DNA from: Diploscapter coronatus
Taxonomy: Eukaryota; Nematoda; Chromadorea; Rhabditida; Rhabditidae
DNA: 64,000 nucleotides
Direction: 5' to 3'
Assembly: GCA_964036155.1 (NCBI GenBank)
Contig: OZ038422.1
Span: 85,831,201-85,895,200, forward strand
In this document: positions 28,749-39,648 of the stretch, piece after piece
How the letters are laid out: each line of letters begins with the position of its first letter
Numbering within the stretch: the stretch's first letter is position 1
Position numbers and translations under genes: made by a program
Notes under the pieces: model-generated
The model's input: the letters and a program-made list of their open reading frames with translations, nothing else
What the model was told of the DNA's origin: nothing
Database searches by the model: none

Positions 28749-29915
28749 CACACTTCAACTCTAGTCTAATCCCCCGAGTTCGTGATAAATATTTGATAAT
28801 TTCCTTGAAAACCTTATCAGATCTTATCATCAGCACACGCGCCCCAGTTATCGTAATCTTTCACATTCGGGTTCAAAGTACCATTTCAAAACTTAGATTG
28901 TTCTACTTTCAGCATCTTTCAATGGCGATTTGAGTTTATCGCTTTTTTCTACGTCACTAATTGATGTAGAGATAAATTCAGGTTGTTCCATATAGTATCT
29001 AATTTTATTTCAATGTTTTCAAGTTTCAAAATATCGCTTTTTGCGGATCTCTATCGCTGATCTCTCCCCGAATTGCCCCAAACGTCAATTCCGTCTAGCA
29101 TCCAATTCTCTCATCTCTTGCCTTCTAAAGTAATTTTTTTACTTATGATAGAAGAAAAGTTACTGAATTGTTGTTGATTAGGATATCGAATAAAGAAATT
29201 AATAAATTTACTATTTTAAAGATCCTCCATATAGCCATACACCTTTGTCTATCGCCTTTACACAAATTTTGACATCTGAACATTTCTTTGAAGGTGTGTA
29301 ATGCGGTCATTCGTCTATGCAATATGCTTTGCTATTCAATCCTTATTTCAACTCTCTCGTTTCTAAAGATAACAATTGAGTAGGAAACGCTATTCTTGAG
29401 AATAGAGGGAGGAATACCTCTTCGCTTCGCAGAGAGGTTAGAGAAAAGGGAAAAATGAAGTTAGTTGTCTAGGATCATCCAGGTGGCAACTTGGAAACTC
29501 CAAACCACGCGAAATAGTGCGAGAAAAGAACCGTTTTTCCTACCATCTCTCATCCTATTTCGCATGGCTTGAGGTTTCCAAATAACCAATTCCAGATTGA
29601 CAAAGTAGATCTCAGAACTTCGCATCAGGCACAAACCTAGTAAAGGCGGCGGAAAAGTGCCCTAGTGAATATTTTCCAGTGAATGTACCATAAATCTTTG
29701 CAAAATATTGATATTGACATCTTCCTGGAAGTTTCACGAAATAGAGACGGTTTTGTGTTTCGTCATTCTCTTTTTCTTTCCTCCCACTTGCTGCGGAAAT
29801 CCCACTAGTCATTCTCTTCATCTATTTACCATTCATCGTGCACGGCTCTCTGTGTTTACCGAGATTTTTCGTATCTCCTTTGTCAGTCTCCTTACCTTCT
29901 CGCTGCGGCTCGAGC
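28749..29915. other. Intergenic region tmc-1 / calponin-like gene
   Basis: It contains the tmc-1 3' UTR (AATAAAG near 29188), one full copy of the family A inverted-repeat element at 29484-29588, and the 5' region of the next gene. No credible coding frame is present. Confidence 0.6.
29484..29588. mobile_element. MITE-like element, family A, copy 1
   Basis: The left arm reads GGCAACTTGGAAACTCCAAA then CCACGCGAAATAGTGCGAG. The right arm in reverse complement reads GGTTATTTGGAAACCTCAAG then CCATGCGAAATAGGATGAG. The arms are about 40 bp, and a short poly-pyrimidine centre joins them. Other copies lie at 38538, 45327, 46213 and 59738. Confidence 0.75.
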
Positions 29916-32403
29916 ATGGAATTCAAAACGGTATGTCGCAATTGATTTTTCCCCGAAATATTTAGAAATAAGCTATTTTTCCGGCAAACCTGTCCATAAG
30001 TGTCATTATAGCTTTTCAAAGATGATTTTATGAACAAAATCCTTGAAAACAAGGAAACTTTCCAGAGTTTGTGTCTTTAAGATTTGTTCTTTCAGGAATA
30101 CGCCAAAGAGCAGGAAGAAAAGCATAAACGGAAAATCATTCTTCCATGCGTTATTACCTGGGAGTACGGCTCGAATAAATACGCCTCGCAGAAGGGGTCA
30201 GCCTCTTTCGGAACGAATCGGAATAATAGTACTCGTGATTTTTTGGCTTTCATTTTGTGTTTAATCTCGAAAGTTTTCAGCACTCGCAATCAAATCCAGC
30301 AAACCCTTGTCGGAGAGCAATGACGGCGTCGTTCCTCATATCACATGTCCGCCATTACACTGGAAAACTCCTAGTCAGGCATGACATTTTTATTAAAAAA
30401 TGACAATCAAGATTACCCAAGAGTTATTTATTTATTCAACTATTCATGATGGCATGGCTGTGCATTGTTTACCTCTTTCGTGAGCTTTTGTCAAAATTGG
30501 CCATTAGTAGTATGCGTGTAGTGGTTATTCACTGCAAGAAAATCATTCAAGTGCCATTATTCTTTTAGGTAGAATATTCTCACAATGCGTCGCAAAGCAG
30601 CCAAAACTGCGATTTCTTCTTTGAAGTTTTTTTGTATTCACACAGCTCGCTGTTGAATTCACTCATGCGTTCGCTAAAGGCTGCTTCAGGGTCCTGAAAT
30701 TTAGTTTCGTATAAATTAATTAGCTAGAATGTCTATTAAACTGCGCGATATTCAAGTTATCGTTGATTGGAGAGCAAAGTCGATATTCATGCAGAAATTA
30801 GAAATCGAATTTGGAGCGAAATAGTGAATTGTGTAGAAGAGAAACGAGACGAATAGCGCAATTTTTGAATATCGACGTTCTCCCCAATAAATAATAGCAA
30901 TAATGAAGAACTTTCTATTGTTGGCAATTGGATAATTTTAATTCAAAAAGTTGCTTTATATATTCTCCATCTTTCGATGAAGACGCTTATTTTAAGGAAT
31001 TTTCAATTCGTGTTTCTTTGTATTAAATTTATCTAATAAGTGAAAAATGAAGATACAACTTCAAGATCTGATGATAATTAATTTGAGGAGCACATCATGC
31101 TCGAAAAATATTGATATTGACATATTTTGCAAGAGCATAAATTAATTCAATGAATGTAAAGAAATAATAGCTTCTCATATTTCAGGCCGGCACAACCCCG
31201 ATCGGAGCGATTCGTGAACAAGTGACCAAAGTTTATGATAAAGTAAAAAAAATTAACAAAAAATAATAAATCCTCAAATTCAGGATGGAGAAGAGAAAAT
31301 CATGATCTCGAAAATCGTCGACGACAAAATGACGGAGACAATCCTGAAGAAATGGAATCGACCCAATTACGAGGCGAAAAATTCTGACATCGGTTGGCAG
31401 AAATTGGAAAAAGAATTATCCTAAAATGTACAGGAAAAAGACGGAACAACATTTCTGAAAGCATCGGTGGAAAACGGATGTCCCGAGAAGATATGCAGAA
31501 GTGTCGAGCGGCGATACCGAGATTCCAGGTTTTTAAATTTCATTTATTCTTGACGTCCAAATTTGGGAGGCGCGTGCAAAGTAGTGCAGTTATTTTTAAT
31601 GGATAGAAAATCGAGAAATAGCACACGAAAAGAAGAGAGACTGGAGCCTAAAATCATTCTTTCCCTCCTCATTTTCGGCTTCTCAGATTTCGGTCATCAA
31701 CAATATATTTTCTTTCTGAAAACTATTCAGAAAAATTCAGAACCCCAGCGAAACCATAGCAGGGAAAGATAAGAAGAATGGAGAGGTAAGATTGACTATT
31801 TTTTATGACAATTGAAAGCATTTTCGACGTTCCAATGCCGACTGCCCAAGACACGGCAAGCAACGATGCAGATAGAGGGCTTGAACAGAACGACGTACGA
31901 TCAACTGGAGACCAACCGATATATGGCATGGATCGGGGGACAGGTAAGGAGAATCATCGATCTATTTGATTTTATAGCATTTGATAAAAAAAGTAATCCA
32001 AAATGCACTTTCATTACCATATCTATGAAAAGCGTCCGAGATAATAAAGGTATCAATTTGACTTGACTGGTTGTAAAACCTTACTAGACTTATCATATTC
32101 ATACAGTTCGAAATGGTAAAAAATAATTTGAATTGACTCAGGTTACTCTCCAATCTCAAGCTCGTACCGGTGGCTTCCAAAAGACTCGAGATGTCGTGTC
32201 GAACGACTATTACGAGAAAATGAGCAGGGGACCGCAGTTTGACATTCATGTAAAACTTGATCCAACACGTTTTTCTATCAGAGATTACATTTTAGGAGGT
32301 TCGCAAAAGGTTGGAAGAAGAGAGAAGAAATAGTCAGCCAGAAATTCTGAAACATGACGATATTCAAGAAGAATCTGAAGAGGTCGACGATGAAGAAGAG
32401 TAA
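29916..32403 (+). CDS. Calponin-like repeat protein (actin-associated)
   Basis: The small first exon MEFKT (29916-29930) joins EYAKEQEEKHKRK (30096 on). A calponin-type repeat follows: YGSNKYASQKGSASFGTNR, the pattern G(T/S)NK-ASQKG--FGT-R of calponin, UNC-87 and CLIK proteins that bind actin filaments. A second, degenerate repeat is built across an exon junction (TPSQ|AGTTPIGAIREQ, 30281-30378 to 31186-31242). Later exons give ISKIVDDKMTETILKKWNRP (31284 on), GLNRTTYDQLETNRY (about 31880), ARTGGFQKTRDVVSNDYYEK (about 32160) and an acidic tail EESEEVDDEEE, with stop at 32401. All junctions I used keep phase, but one needs a GC-AG intron. There is no calponin-homology domain. The family call rests mainly on the first repeat. 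A role in body-wall muscle or other actin structures is inference. Confidence 0.6.
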
Positions 32404-35014
32404 TTTGGAACTTGAACATTTTTGAACAATAAACTTTATTTCTACCCTACACATACACATCAATATACAATATAAGATGAATATATTAGATAATACACAG
32501 CCATTGGCACGATATTATGGGACAATACCAAAGGGTTTGAATATAGTTTTGTGATTTTTGAGTGTTTGATAAAAAAAATATTGCATTCGAATTTGAAAAA
32601 TTCGTGTTTGAATTTTTAATGCAATATTTTCGAATCTTCGGAATTCCTCTGCTTGTTGATTTTGTCGCTCTATACCGGCACAGACAGGCACAATCGCGTG
32701 TATATATTGGCAATTTTGACACTGATTATACGATAAAGTGATACATGATAATTGAAATAGCTTCAAAAAGTAATGAAATAGTCTCAATTTTCCATTTTAT
32801 GGAGTTCTGCAATGTCGCAGAAAACGATGAGCGGAGCCTATTCTTTCTCGCCTTCTGAAAAGCGAGGAAGAAAACTACGCCCGCTAAAATCTGCAGCATT
32901 GCACTACTCTGTATTTTCAAAAATTATGACTATAGAATGCTATTTCATTACTTGTCTTTAATAATAAAATACTAGCTGAATAAGATGTTGACGAATGACT
33001 AAAGGCCTTTGGATCTCACGTTAAAAGTATGGAACCGAGCTAGATAATGATAGATTGAGTGATTACGATGAAGACACTGTAAAATCAGGGTATAGAATCG
33101 AAATTCATGATCGAATGAACAAAAAACCTATTTGAGTGATCATGAGTCCCGGGAAAATACTGGTTTAAAAGAAAACGAATTTCGGGTAGGGGAACGAATC
33201 AATCACAAAGGAAATCGGATGTGGGCAAATTTGTCGGAATAGAGCAATTCCGAGAGACACGGATTTTCGATGATAAAGCCGCTGATACAACGAATGGGTA
33301 AAAAGCGAAAGAGACTCGAGACGATATTTGGAAATCGATAAGAGATTTCAAGGGGCGTCATCCTCAAGCTCCATTAGACCTGCAGGCACTGAAATATGCT
33401 CCATTGCTAGTTGATTTGCATTGGAGCGCATTTTTACGTACCTACAGGTCATATGGCCTATGAAGGATAACGCTAGAGCACAATGTTTGTGAAGTGTATT
33501 GCGCAAGTTCATGGTTTGGAAAGGCAATGTAAAGAATCGGGATGTGCACTGAATGGCACAAATTACAGTTCAAGTTTGACGATTTCACGTTTGAAATAGG
33601 CTCCGCCCACTTTTTGAAAAATGAGTGGAGAATTTCAAGAGAAATCGAAAAGTGAACGGTGTACTAGTCGACAAATATAATTCACAGATAAAAAGGTGAA
33701 GATTATTGATATAAGATCGATAAAGATATCAATAATCCTTAAAACAACACAGGAAATGTGAAAAGTATGTAAAATGTAATCTGTGTAGTAGATGTTCAAT
33801 CAAGCTGAGTGTGACGAGCACCGAAAAAGTAAATCAAGGAAGAAAAGCCATCAGAATCTAGAATATGTCACGGGAAGAAAGCAGAAATTGGAAGCTACAA
33901 AGTTATTAGGCCTAAAACTGCAATATAACCGAATATATAATGCCATTTGCAAGGTGTTTACACTCATAGTATACTATGTAAATTAAGAGCGCGTAACCAC
34001 CACGCAATATACAAACTGACTTCCATAAAAGGCAATTGTAAGGTAAAAATACACGAAGATTTTTGGCGACAAAGATAAAAGCAATCTGCAATTGTGTTTG
34101 TATGGGAATTATGATGCAAGAAGGAAATTTCTTGTAAGACACAATTTAAAGACAAAGCGAAACAATCTGCGTCTAAAATGCCGAAAATAGCAATGTGAAT
34201 CGATTCGGATAATATCATCAATAAATTATACAGGTTTGTATATGCCGCTAATTTCGAAAAATATATATGCACGTTTTAATAGAAGACAAGGGTAATGTGG
34301 TCACTTTACTAATCTAAAAGACTGGATTTAACCGTAATCTGTAAAATGACGTTGTTTAAAATCATTGAAGAGCAATTGGACGTAAGGTATTAATGCATCG
34401 TATGTGTGTGTCAGTGAATGTTAAGTGATGACATGAATGAAAACTGAGCTGGCTAAAATTCACCATTGATACGGTAATTGCAATGCGGAAGAAATAAGGA
34501 CTCGATTCAATTCAGGCGGTGGGTCGCGGAAAAGCGGTAATAATATGAAAATATATTCTATCTGAAAGTCTGCTCTAGTGCTAAGTAATAGTATGGCGTT
34601 TACTAATACTTAGCTATGGAGCCGATTTTTAGAATAGTAGATAAAAATTTCGTTTTATACTTTGCTATTATGACCACGTTAACGGGACTTACCCATAAGA
34701 GATAATCGAAGTTGACTAATTGGACAATAAAACTTGTGAAAGAAAGAAGATATGCGAGAGTAGCTCGATCGCAACGAACAATCAAATATACCGAGAATAG
34801 ATATCATTATCATCATTTTGAATGTGTGGAATCTTGAAACACGAAAATTCCCAAGAATCCACCATTATTACATTTGGAAGAGTGTACAACGAGCACAGCT
34901 ATTAGGTTTCCATTTTGGTTTAAAGAATCTCAAAATTCAAATAGAAATAAATCTATGAAACTTCTAGAGTACATCTACGAATAAAAGTGGTAAAAAGAAT
35001 ACATTTCTGGAAGT
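32404..35014. other. Convergent intergenic region calponin-like gene / stau-1
   Basis: This 2.6 kb AT-rich stretch separates two converging genes. It includes a polyadenylation signal (AATAAA at about 32428). A 20-base sequence ending AGGCTCCGCCCACTTT (about 33594-33613) recurs in reverse complement at about 16031-16050. No open frame of convincing coding quality was found on either strand. Confidence 0.55.
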
Positions 35015-38000
35015 TTACCGAGTTTCCACGGCCATGATGCTATTCGGATAGTCGGTAAGGACGCATAGCGCGTTATAGGCCGCGTTCTCCATGGCCGCTT
35101 CAGTGGTTTCACCCGAACCGTGACGGACCTAGGAATAATTAATTACAGATGTTGCAAGTTAGTCGATCCGAGACATTTGAATGTTGCTGAGAAATATCGT
35201 AGTCGACTTTCAATTCATTTTTCGCCCATTATGAATAAGAGAACATTCGGCAATGACGAATCTTATATCGGATCGACGACACTTCTTCCGACGTCTGGTT
35301 AATTATCCGTAAAGGACTGGTATGTGTGTTTCAAAATTTAATGTGAATAGGCGTAATGTCTACTAGTTTTAATTCTTCGATAGTTTTCGTGTCCAAATTC
35401 AATAATAAAACCGTTCTTACAACTGGCTGAGTCAGTCCCAGTGATACAAGCGCAAAGTACATCTGATCACAGCCATCAGGCGATTTCGGAAAGTTCGTGT
35501 ATTGCACTGTGAACTCGAACGATTCAGCGATCGCGTCCAAATAGCGACGTGCTGGTTCAAGGCGGAGTTCGGAGGATTCTGAAAACGCAATGGGTTTCGA
35601 AGTAAACGTTGCATTATTTTAGTAGAAAATAGTTTATTCTTATCCGATGAAGATTGTAAAATGTGACAAAGACTGTCGAACCTGTCTCATTCGGCAACAT
35701 CGCAACCCTCTTCGATGGACAGTAAGCGTTGACGAACGTTTGAGTCGCGTCACGCACCTTCTGGGCTTGTACCGAGTCCAGGGTTCTGGAAATTTCTTCA
35801 TCAGTTTCTCCTATGTCTTTTAATATTTACTTTTTTCCCTCCTTGCTCCTCTTCATACGCTTGGTTTTGCCTTCGAACACCACCTCTGCTTTCAAAGGAG
35901 CCATTTCGGCTTGCGGATAGTTATCGTCGTCTGGAAATTGTGGAGCATGTTTCAAGCTTTCACAAATCAATTCAGCAAAATCAACAGTTATTAGTGGTAC
36001 CGTATATGAGTGATAAATAAATGCGTGGAATACTGAAAGGTCTCATACCCGGTGGCGGACAAGCTTTGACTTGGTTGCTGAACGTCACTCGTCTCTTGGT
36101 AATGCCACCTGCCGGCTCATCTCCAGCAGCTCCATCTCCATTGTTGTTGGCCGCTGACTCTCCCCCCATTGGGGAAGAGCTCGAACTGGTCACGCTGTTT
36201 GAGGATGGGGTTTCGACTCGAAGGAGCCTGATGAAGATTTTGTTTAAATCAAAACCTTAAAATTGTCGTACAAATTATTCTGCTTCTCTTCCATCTCATT
36301 GAGCTGCTTGGCCATGTCGCCCATATCGATTTGCTTGTCGTCGTCGCCGTCATCGTCGTCGTCGTCGTCGTCGTCGCCGCCGTCCTCCTCCTCGTCGTCG
36401 TCAGAGTTCGATCTTTCCAAGACCTTCTTCGTTTCGTTAATGTCAAAGACGCCTGAAGAGTCAAGGTAATTTTCATGATGTTGACAAATGCGCACCGATG
36501 GCCATATCATCCACCGACGACGGTTCGTTTTTCTTCTTCAACAGACTCTTTCCAGGAGGCGGCAAAGGTTTGACGTATCCGATCATCTCCAGCATCGCCT
36601 CAGCAGCAGCCCTCTTGGCCAATCGCTTGTTTGGACCCTTCCCTTCGCAGATCCGGTCACCGCATTTCACCTGGACGACGAACTCCTTGTAACGACTCTG
36701 GCCGTGCTCCCCAATCAGATCGAAAGATGCGCTTCCCTCGTTCTTGGCTTGTAACACCTGAACCTTGTATTAGTCGTGGAATTGTTTGTTTTTTGCCGAT
36801 ACCTGAATCAATCTCGAAACCGGGTTAATCTGATGCCCGTAAGAAGGATCCATCTTCTTGTCCTTGACGATCGTCTTTCTCTTGGCCTCTCTTGGAGGAT
36901 TCGCCATTTTCTTCTGCGCCTTGTAGATTGAGGATGCTAGAAACAACGGGGACGACTTGTAGTAGTTGAGTTGACCCAGAAGTTGGGCACACGCCTGCTT
37001 CGTCGCGTCTTTTTTCTTCCTGCCGTGCCCGTCTGCTGAGGTCACGATCTGAAATCATCCCGCATAGCTTTTTGCAGCACTCTTCAACTTCTCACATCTC
37101 CCTTATTATTCCTCAAACTGCATCTGACGACGTATGAACGATCATGTGGTGGGCCTTTCTCGACGAGCACCTGAAACTTAGAGTTCTCTAAATCAGTTGT
37201 ATAGATAATCTAGAAACCTCGAACTCAACATTCAGCTTCATCTGCAGTGCATACTCATGGATATGGCTAATGACGCTCTTCTGACGATGTGATGGAACAT
37301 GGGCCTCGTCGTTTTGCTCCTCGTGTATATCACAATCCTAAAATCAACTTACGCATTGAGAACCAAGAAGTTTCAAGGCGTCGAACCTTTCCAGGCGTAT
37401 CTGTCTCCTCATCATCGTTGTCGTTTTCGTTGTTCTCATCGTCCCCATTTGACTGTTCGGTAGAATGGTGTCTCTTCGCTGCAGTCAGCTTCATCATCCT
37501 CAGTCTCCCTTCCTCTTCCTTGATGTTTCTTTCCAGCTCCTGGATAGCTGGACCGAGGTACGTTAGGGCCTAAAATTCAACTTCTGGCTTCAATTTTCCA
37601 GGCTTATTCGACCTGAGTAGCCGCATTCGCCTTGGCCTTATTATAGTTGTTTCCGTATCCGGTGAAAGCGGACAGTCCCGGTAGAATGACTGTGACAGCG
37701 TGTACGGCAGGAACGTTGTTCATTGGCAGAGGACGAGGCTGCTGAGGCGGGGGCGCTGGAATGGGCATTGGAAATGCGCCGGGGGGCATAATTGGAGACT
37801 GCGGAACAGGACCGGGGAACAAAGGTGGCGGAAATGGAGAATTGGGACAAATGCGTCTGGGTGATTGCGGTGTTCCTGGTGCTGAAATTTTGAATGAACG
37901 CGTCGAGAGCGAACTTTATCGAATTTATACATTGTGGTGAAAATTCGTCGAGTCGAATCGGATTATGTTGGTGAAACGGGGGAGGAGGAGGAGGTGGTGG

Positions 38001-39648
38001 CGGCGCCATTGGGACAGAAAACGGATCGTTCATCATCGGGCTGAAAATATCTCTCATAGAAATTCATCCTCACGATCAATCTATTTACTTGTGACGGATC
38101 GAAATTATGAGTTGTTCGTGTTATATTTAAAATTTAAAAAATCCTAGCTTACAATTTAACCGGTAACGGGGGCGACGCTGAGAACTGGAATGGCGGGGGC
38201 ATTATTGGCGCAGGTTTCCTCGGCCCGATATATGGATGTCGATACTTTGGCTCAGGAACCGCTAGCCGTCTACAAACGTGGGCAAGAAGAAGCACAGGCG
38301 ACGTTGAGTCGGCTAAAATATTTTAGTTTATTTTATGGATCAGACAGACACTACTTTTAAATATGTTGACCGTTTTTCCTAGAAAATTTGAAACATTTGA
38401 AATTTTATGATACAAGTCGTTTGTGCGCAAGAAACTAGTTCACTGAGCTGCTTGAAGTGGTGTACGTTTCAGACAAAAATGACTTATCCAAGAAGTGACA
38501 TCGATAGGATTGATTGTCGATGATTTGCGATTTGTATCGGCAACGTTATGAACACCACACGACACGCGAAATAGCGTGGGAGAAAAGAAATCGCTATCAG
38601 TCAGTACCCTACCCTAACCATACACTATTTCGCATGTGTCTTGAGGTGTTGATGTCGTGCGGCTTCCGAGTAGCCTTCGTATCATCAAGAACCATGATAT
38701 TTCTTACGTTTCTTCTTCTTGCTGTTCCTGTCTGGTGGCTCTGAGAAGGTTGTTTCCTTCACTGCAACTGCCGCTGCAGCTTGCTGAGCTTTCTTGATCG
38801 AGGGTCCGCTGCCTTCGAAGACCTAATTCGACAAAATTAGCCCCAATTTTCAGAGATTTCGTCTTTCACCTGTGTAGGCGTCAAGACCAACTGCACTGTG
38901 AACATCTTTCGATGCGCCGGGCCGCTCTCGTCCATCAGCTTGTACTCGTGTTTTAATTTATGGTGTCTAGCCAATTCAGCAATTCTGCACATCGCCGTTC
39001 TTTCCTTTTCTACGTATCCCCCATAGTTATAAACGTGCTTCGACAAATCTTGGCCGCTCCCATTCTGACCGCACCATGGTTGGGGATGGATTGGAGGCTA
39101 AATTATTCTTTTATAAATTATAAAATGAATTATTTCATGTCTTTATCAACCTTTATCAAATAATAAATATTTTCTACTTAAGAATTTCTGAAACAGTTTA
39201 ATTAACTTTTCACTGTTATTCAGTGATCTCAATGCTACCCAACACCAAAATCAGACGTTGCAAGTTTGTCGATCCGATATATTTGAATATCGTAGTCGAC
39301 TTTCAATTCATTTTTCGTCCATTATGAATAAGAGAACATTCGGCAATGACGAATCTTATATCGGATCGAAAGCTTCCAAGTCTGACCAAAATCGATATCT
39401 GACGTTGTGTAACTTTTCGAAATGCACACTGGTTCGATTATGTTATTGATTGTAGAATAGCTTTAAAATAAACATACAGAAACCGAATGTCCATTTCCGT
39501 TCTGATGTCGTTCCGCCATGAAGATGTTGTCGGTGTCTGGTTGGGGCGAGGACGGCGTTGTTGCATTCGATGTTGGCGTCGTTTCTGAGATCGCTGACTT
39601 CGTCGCTTCTTCACTCTTTCGTTTCACATTCGAACACCCATTGTGCAT
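35015..39648 (-). CDS. stau-1: Staufen double-stranded-RNA-binding protein
   Basis: Staufen binds structured mRNAs for localisation, translation control and decay. Reading from 39648, exon 1 (to 39478) gives MHNGCSNVKRKSEE. Exon 39097-38870 begins a dsRBD (ERTAMCRIAELARHHKLKHE) that continues in the next exon with FEGSGPSIKKAQQAAAAVAV and a basic KKKKRK. Proline-rich exons follow (PPPPPPPPP near 37990). A second dsRBD (NVEFEVLVEKGPPHDRSYVV, then GRKKKDATKQACAQLLGQLN) lies near 37230-36960, and a third (INPVSRLIQVLQAKNEGSAS, then GKGPNKRLAKRAAAEAMLEM) near 36830-36590. An Asp-rich stretch (about 36330-36410) and a C-terminal Staufen-type domain (LRLEPARRYLDAIAESFEF, GLTQPV, GETTEAAMENAAYNALCVL) run to the stop at 35015-35017. 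The order of domains and the canonical A-KRAAAEAML helix make the family certain. The start is provisional, because an acceptor-like TATAG lies just upstream. Confidence 0.92.
35147..35300. mobile_element. MITE-like element, family C, copy 1, in the last stau-1 intron
   Basis: It shares a nearly identical core of about 85 bases with 39250-39385, including GTAGTCGACTTTCAATTCAT and GAATAAGAGAACATTCGGCA. The ends form inverted repeats of about 30 bp (TTGCAAGTTAGTCGATCCGA at the left against TCGTCGATCCGATAT at the right). Confidence 0.75.
36350..36405. repeat. GTC/CGTC trinucleotide repeat coding poly-Asp/Glu in stau-1
   Basis: An in-frame microsatellite of GTCGTC units on the plus strand encodes a run of nine Asp flanked by DDDEEEDGG and GDDDK in Staufen. 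The reading frame is kept, so length changes would alter only the acidic tract. Confidence 0.8.
38538..38675. mobile_element. MITE-like element, family A, copy 2, in a stau-1 intron
   Basis: Inverted arms CCACACGACACGCGAAATAG and, in reverse complement from the right end, CACGACATCAACACCTCAAG. The centre AGAAAAGAAATCGCTATCAG then CAGTACCCTACCCTAACCAT is nearly identical to the copy at 59738-59882. It sits just after the donor of the exon encoding KKKKRK. Confidence 0.75.
39250..39385. mobile_element. MITE-like element, family C, copy 2, in stau-1 intron 1
   Basis: Left end AATCAGACGTTGCAAGTTTG then TCGATCCGATAT. Right end in reverse complement GGTCAGACTTGGAAGCTTTC then GATCCGATAT. The core matches copy 1 in the last intron of the same gene, in the same orientation. 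Confidence 0.75.
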
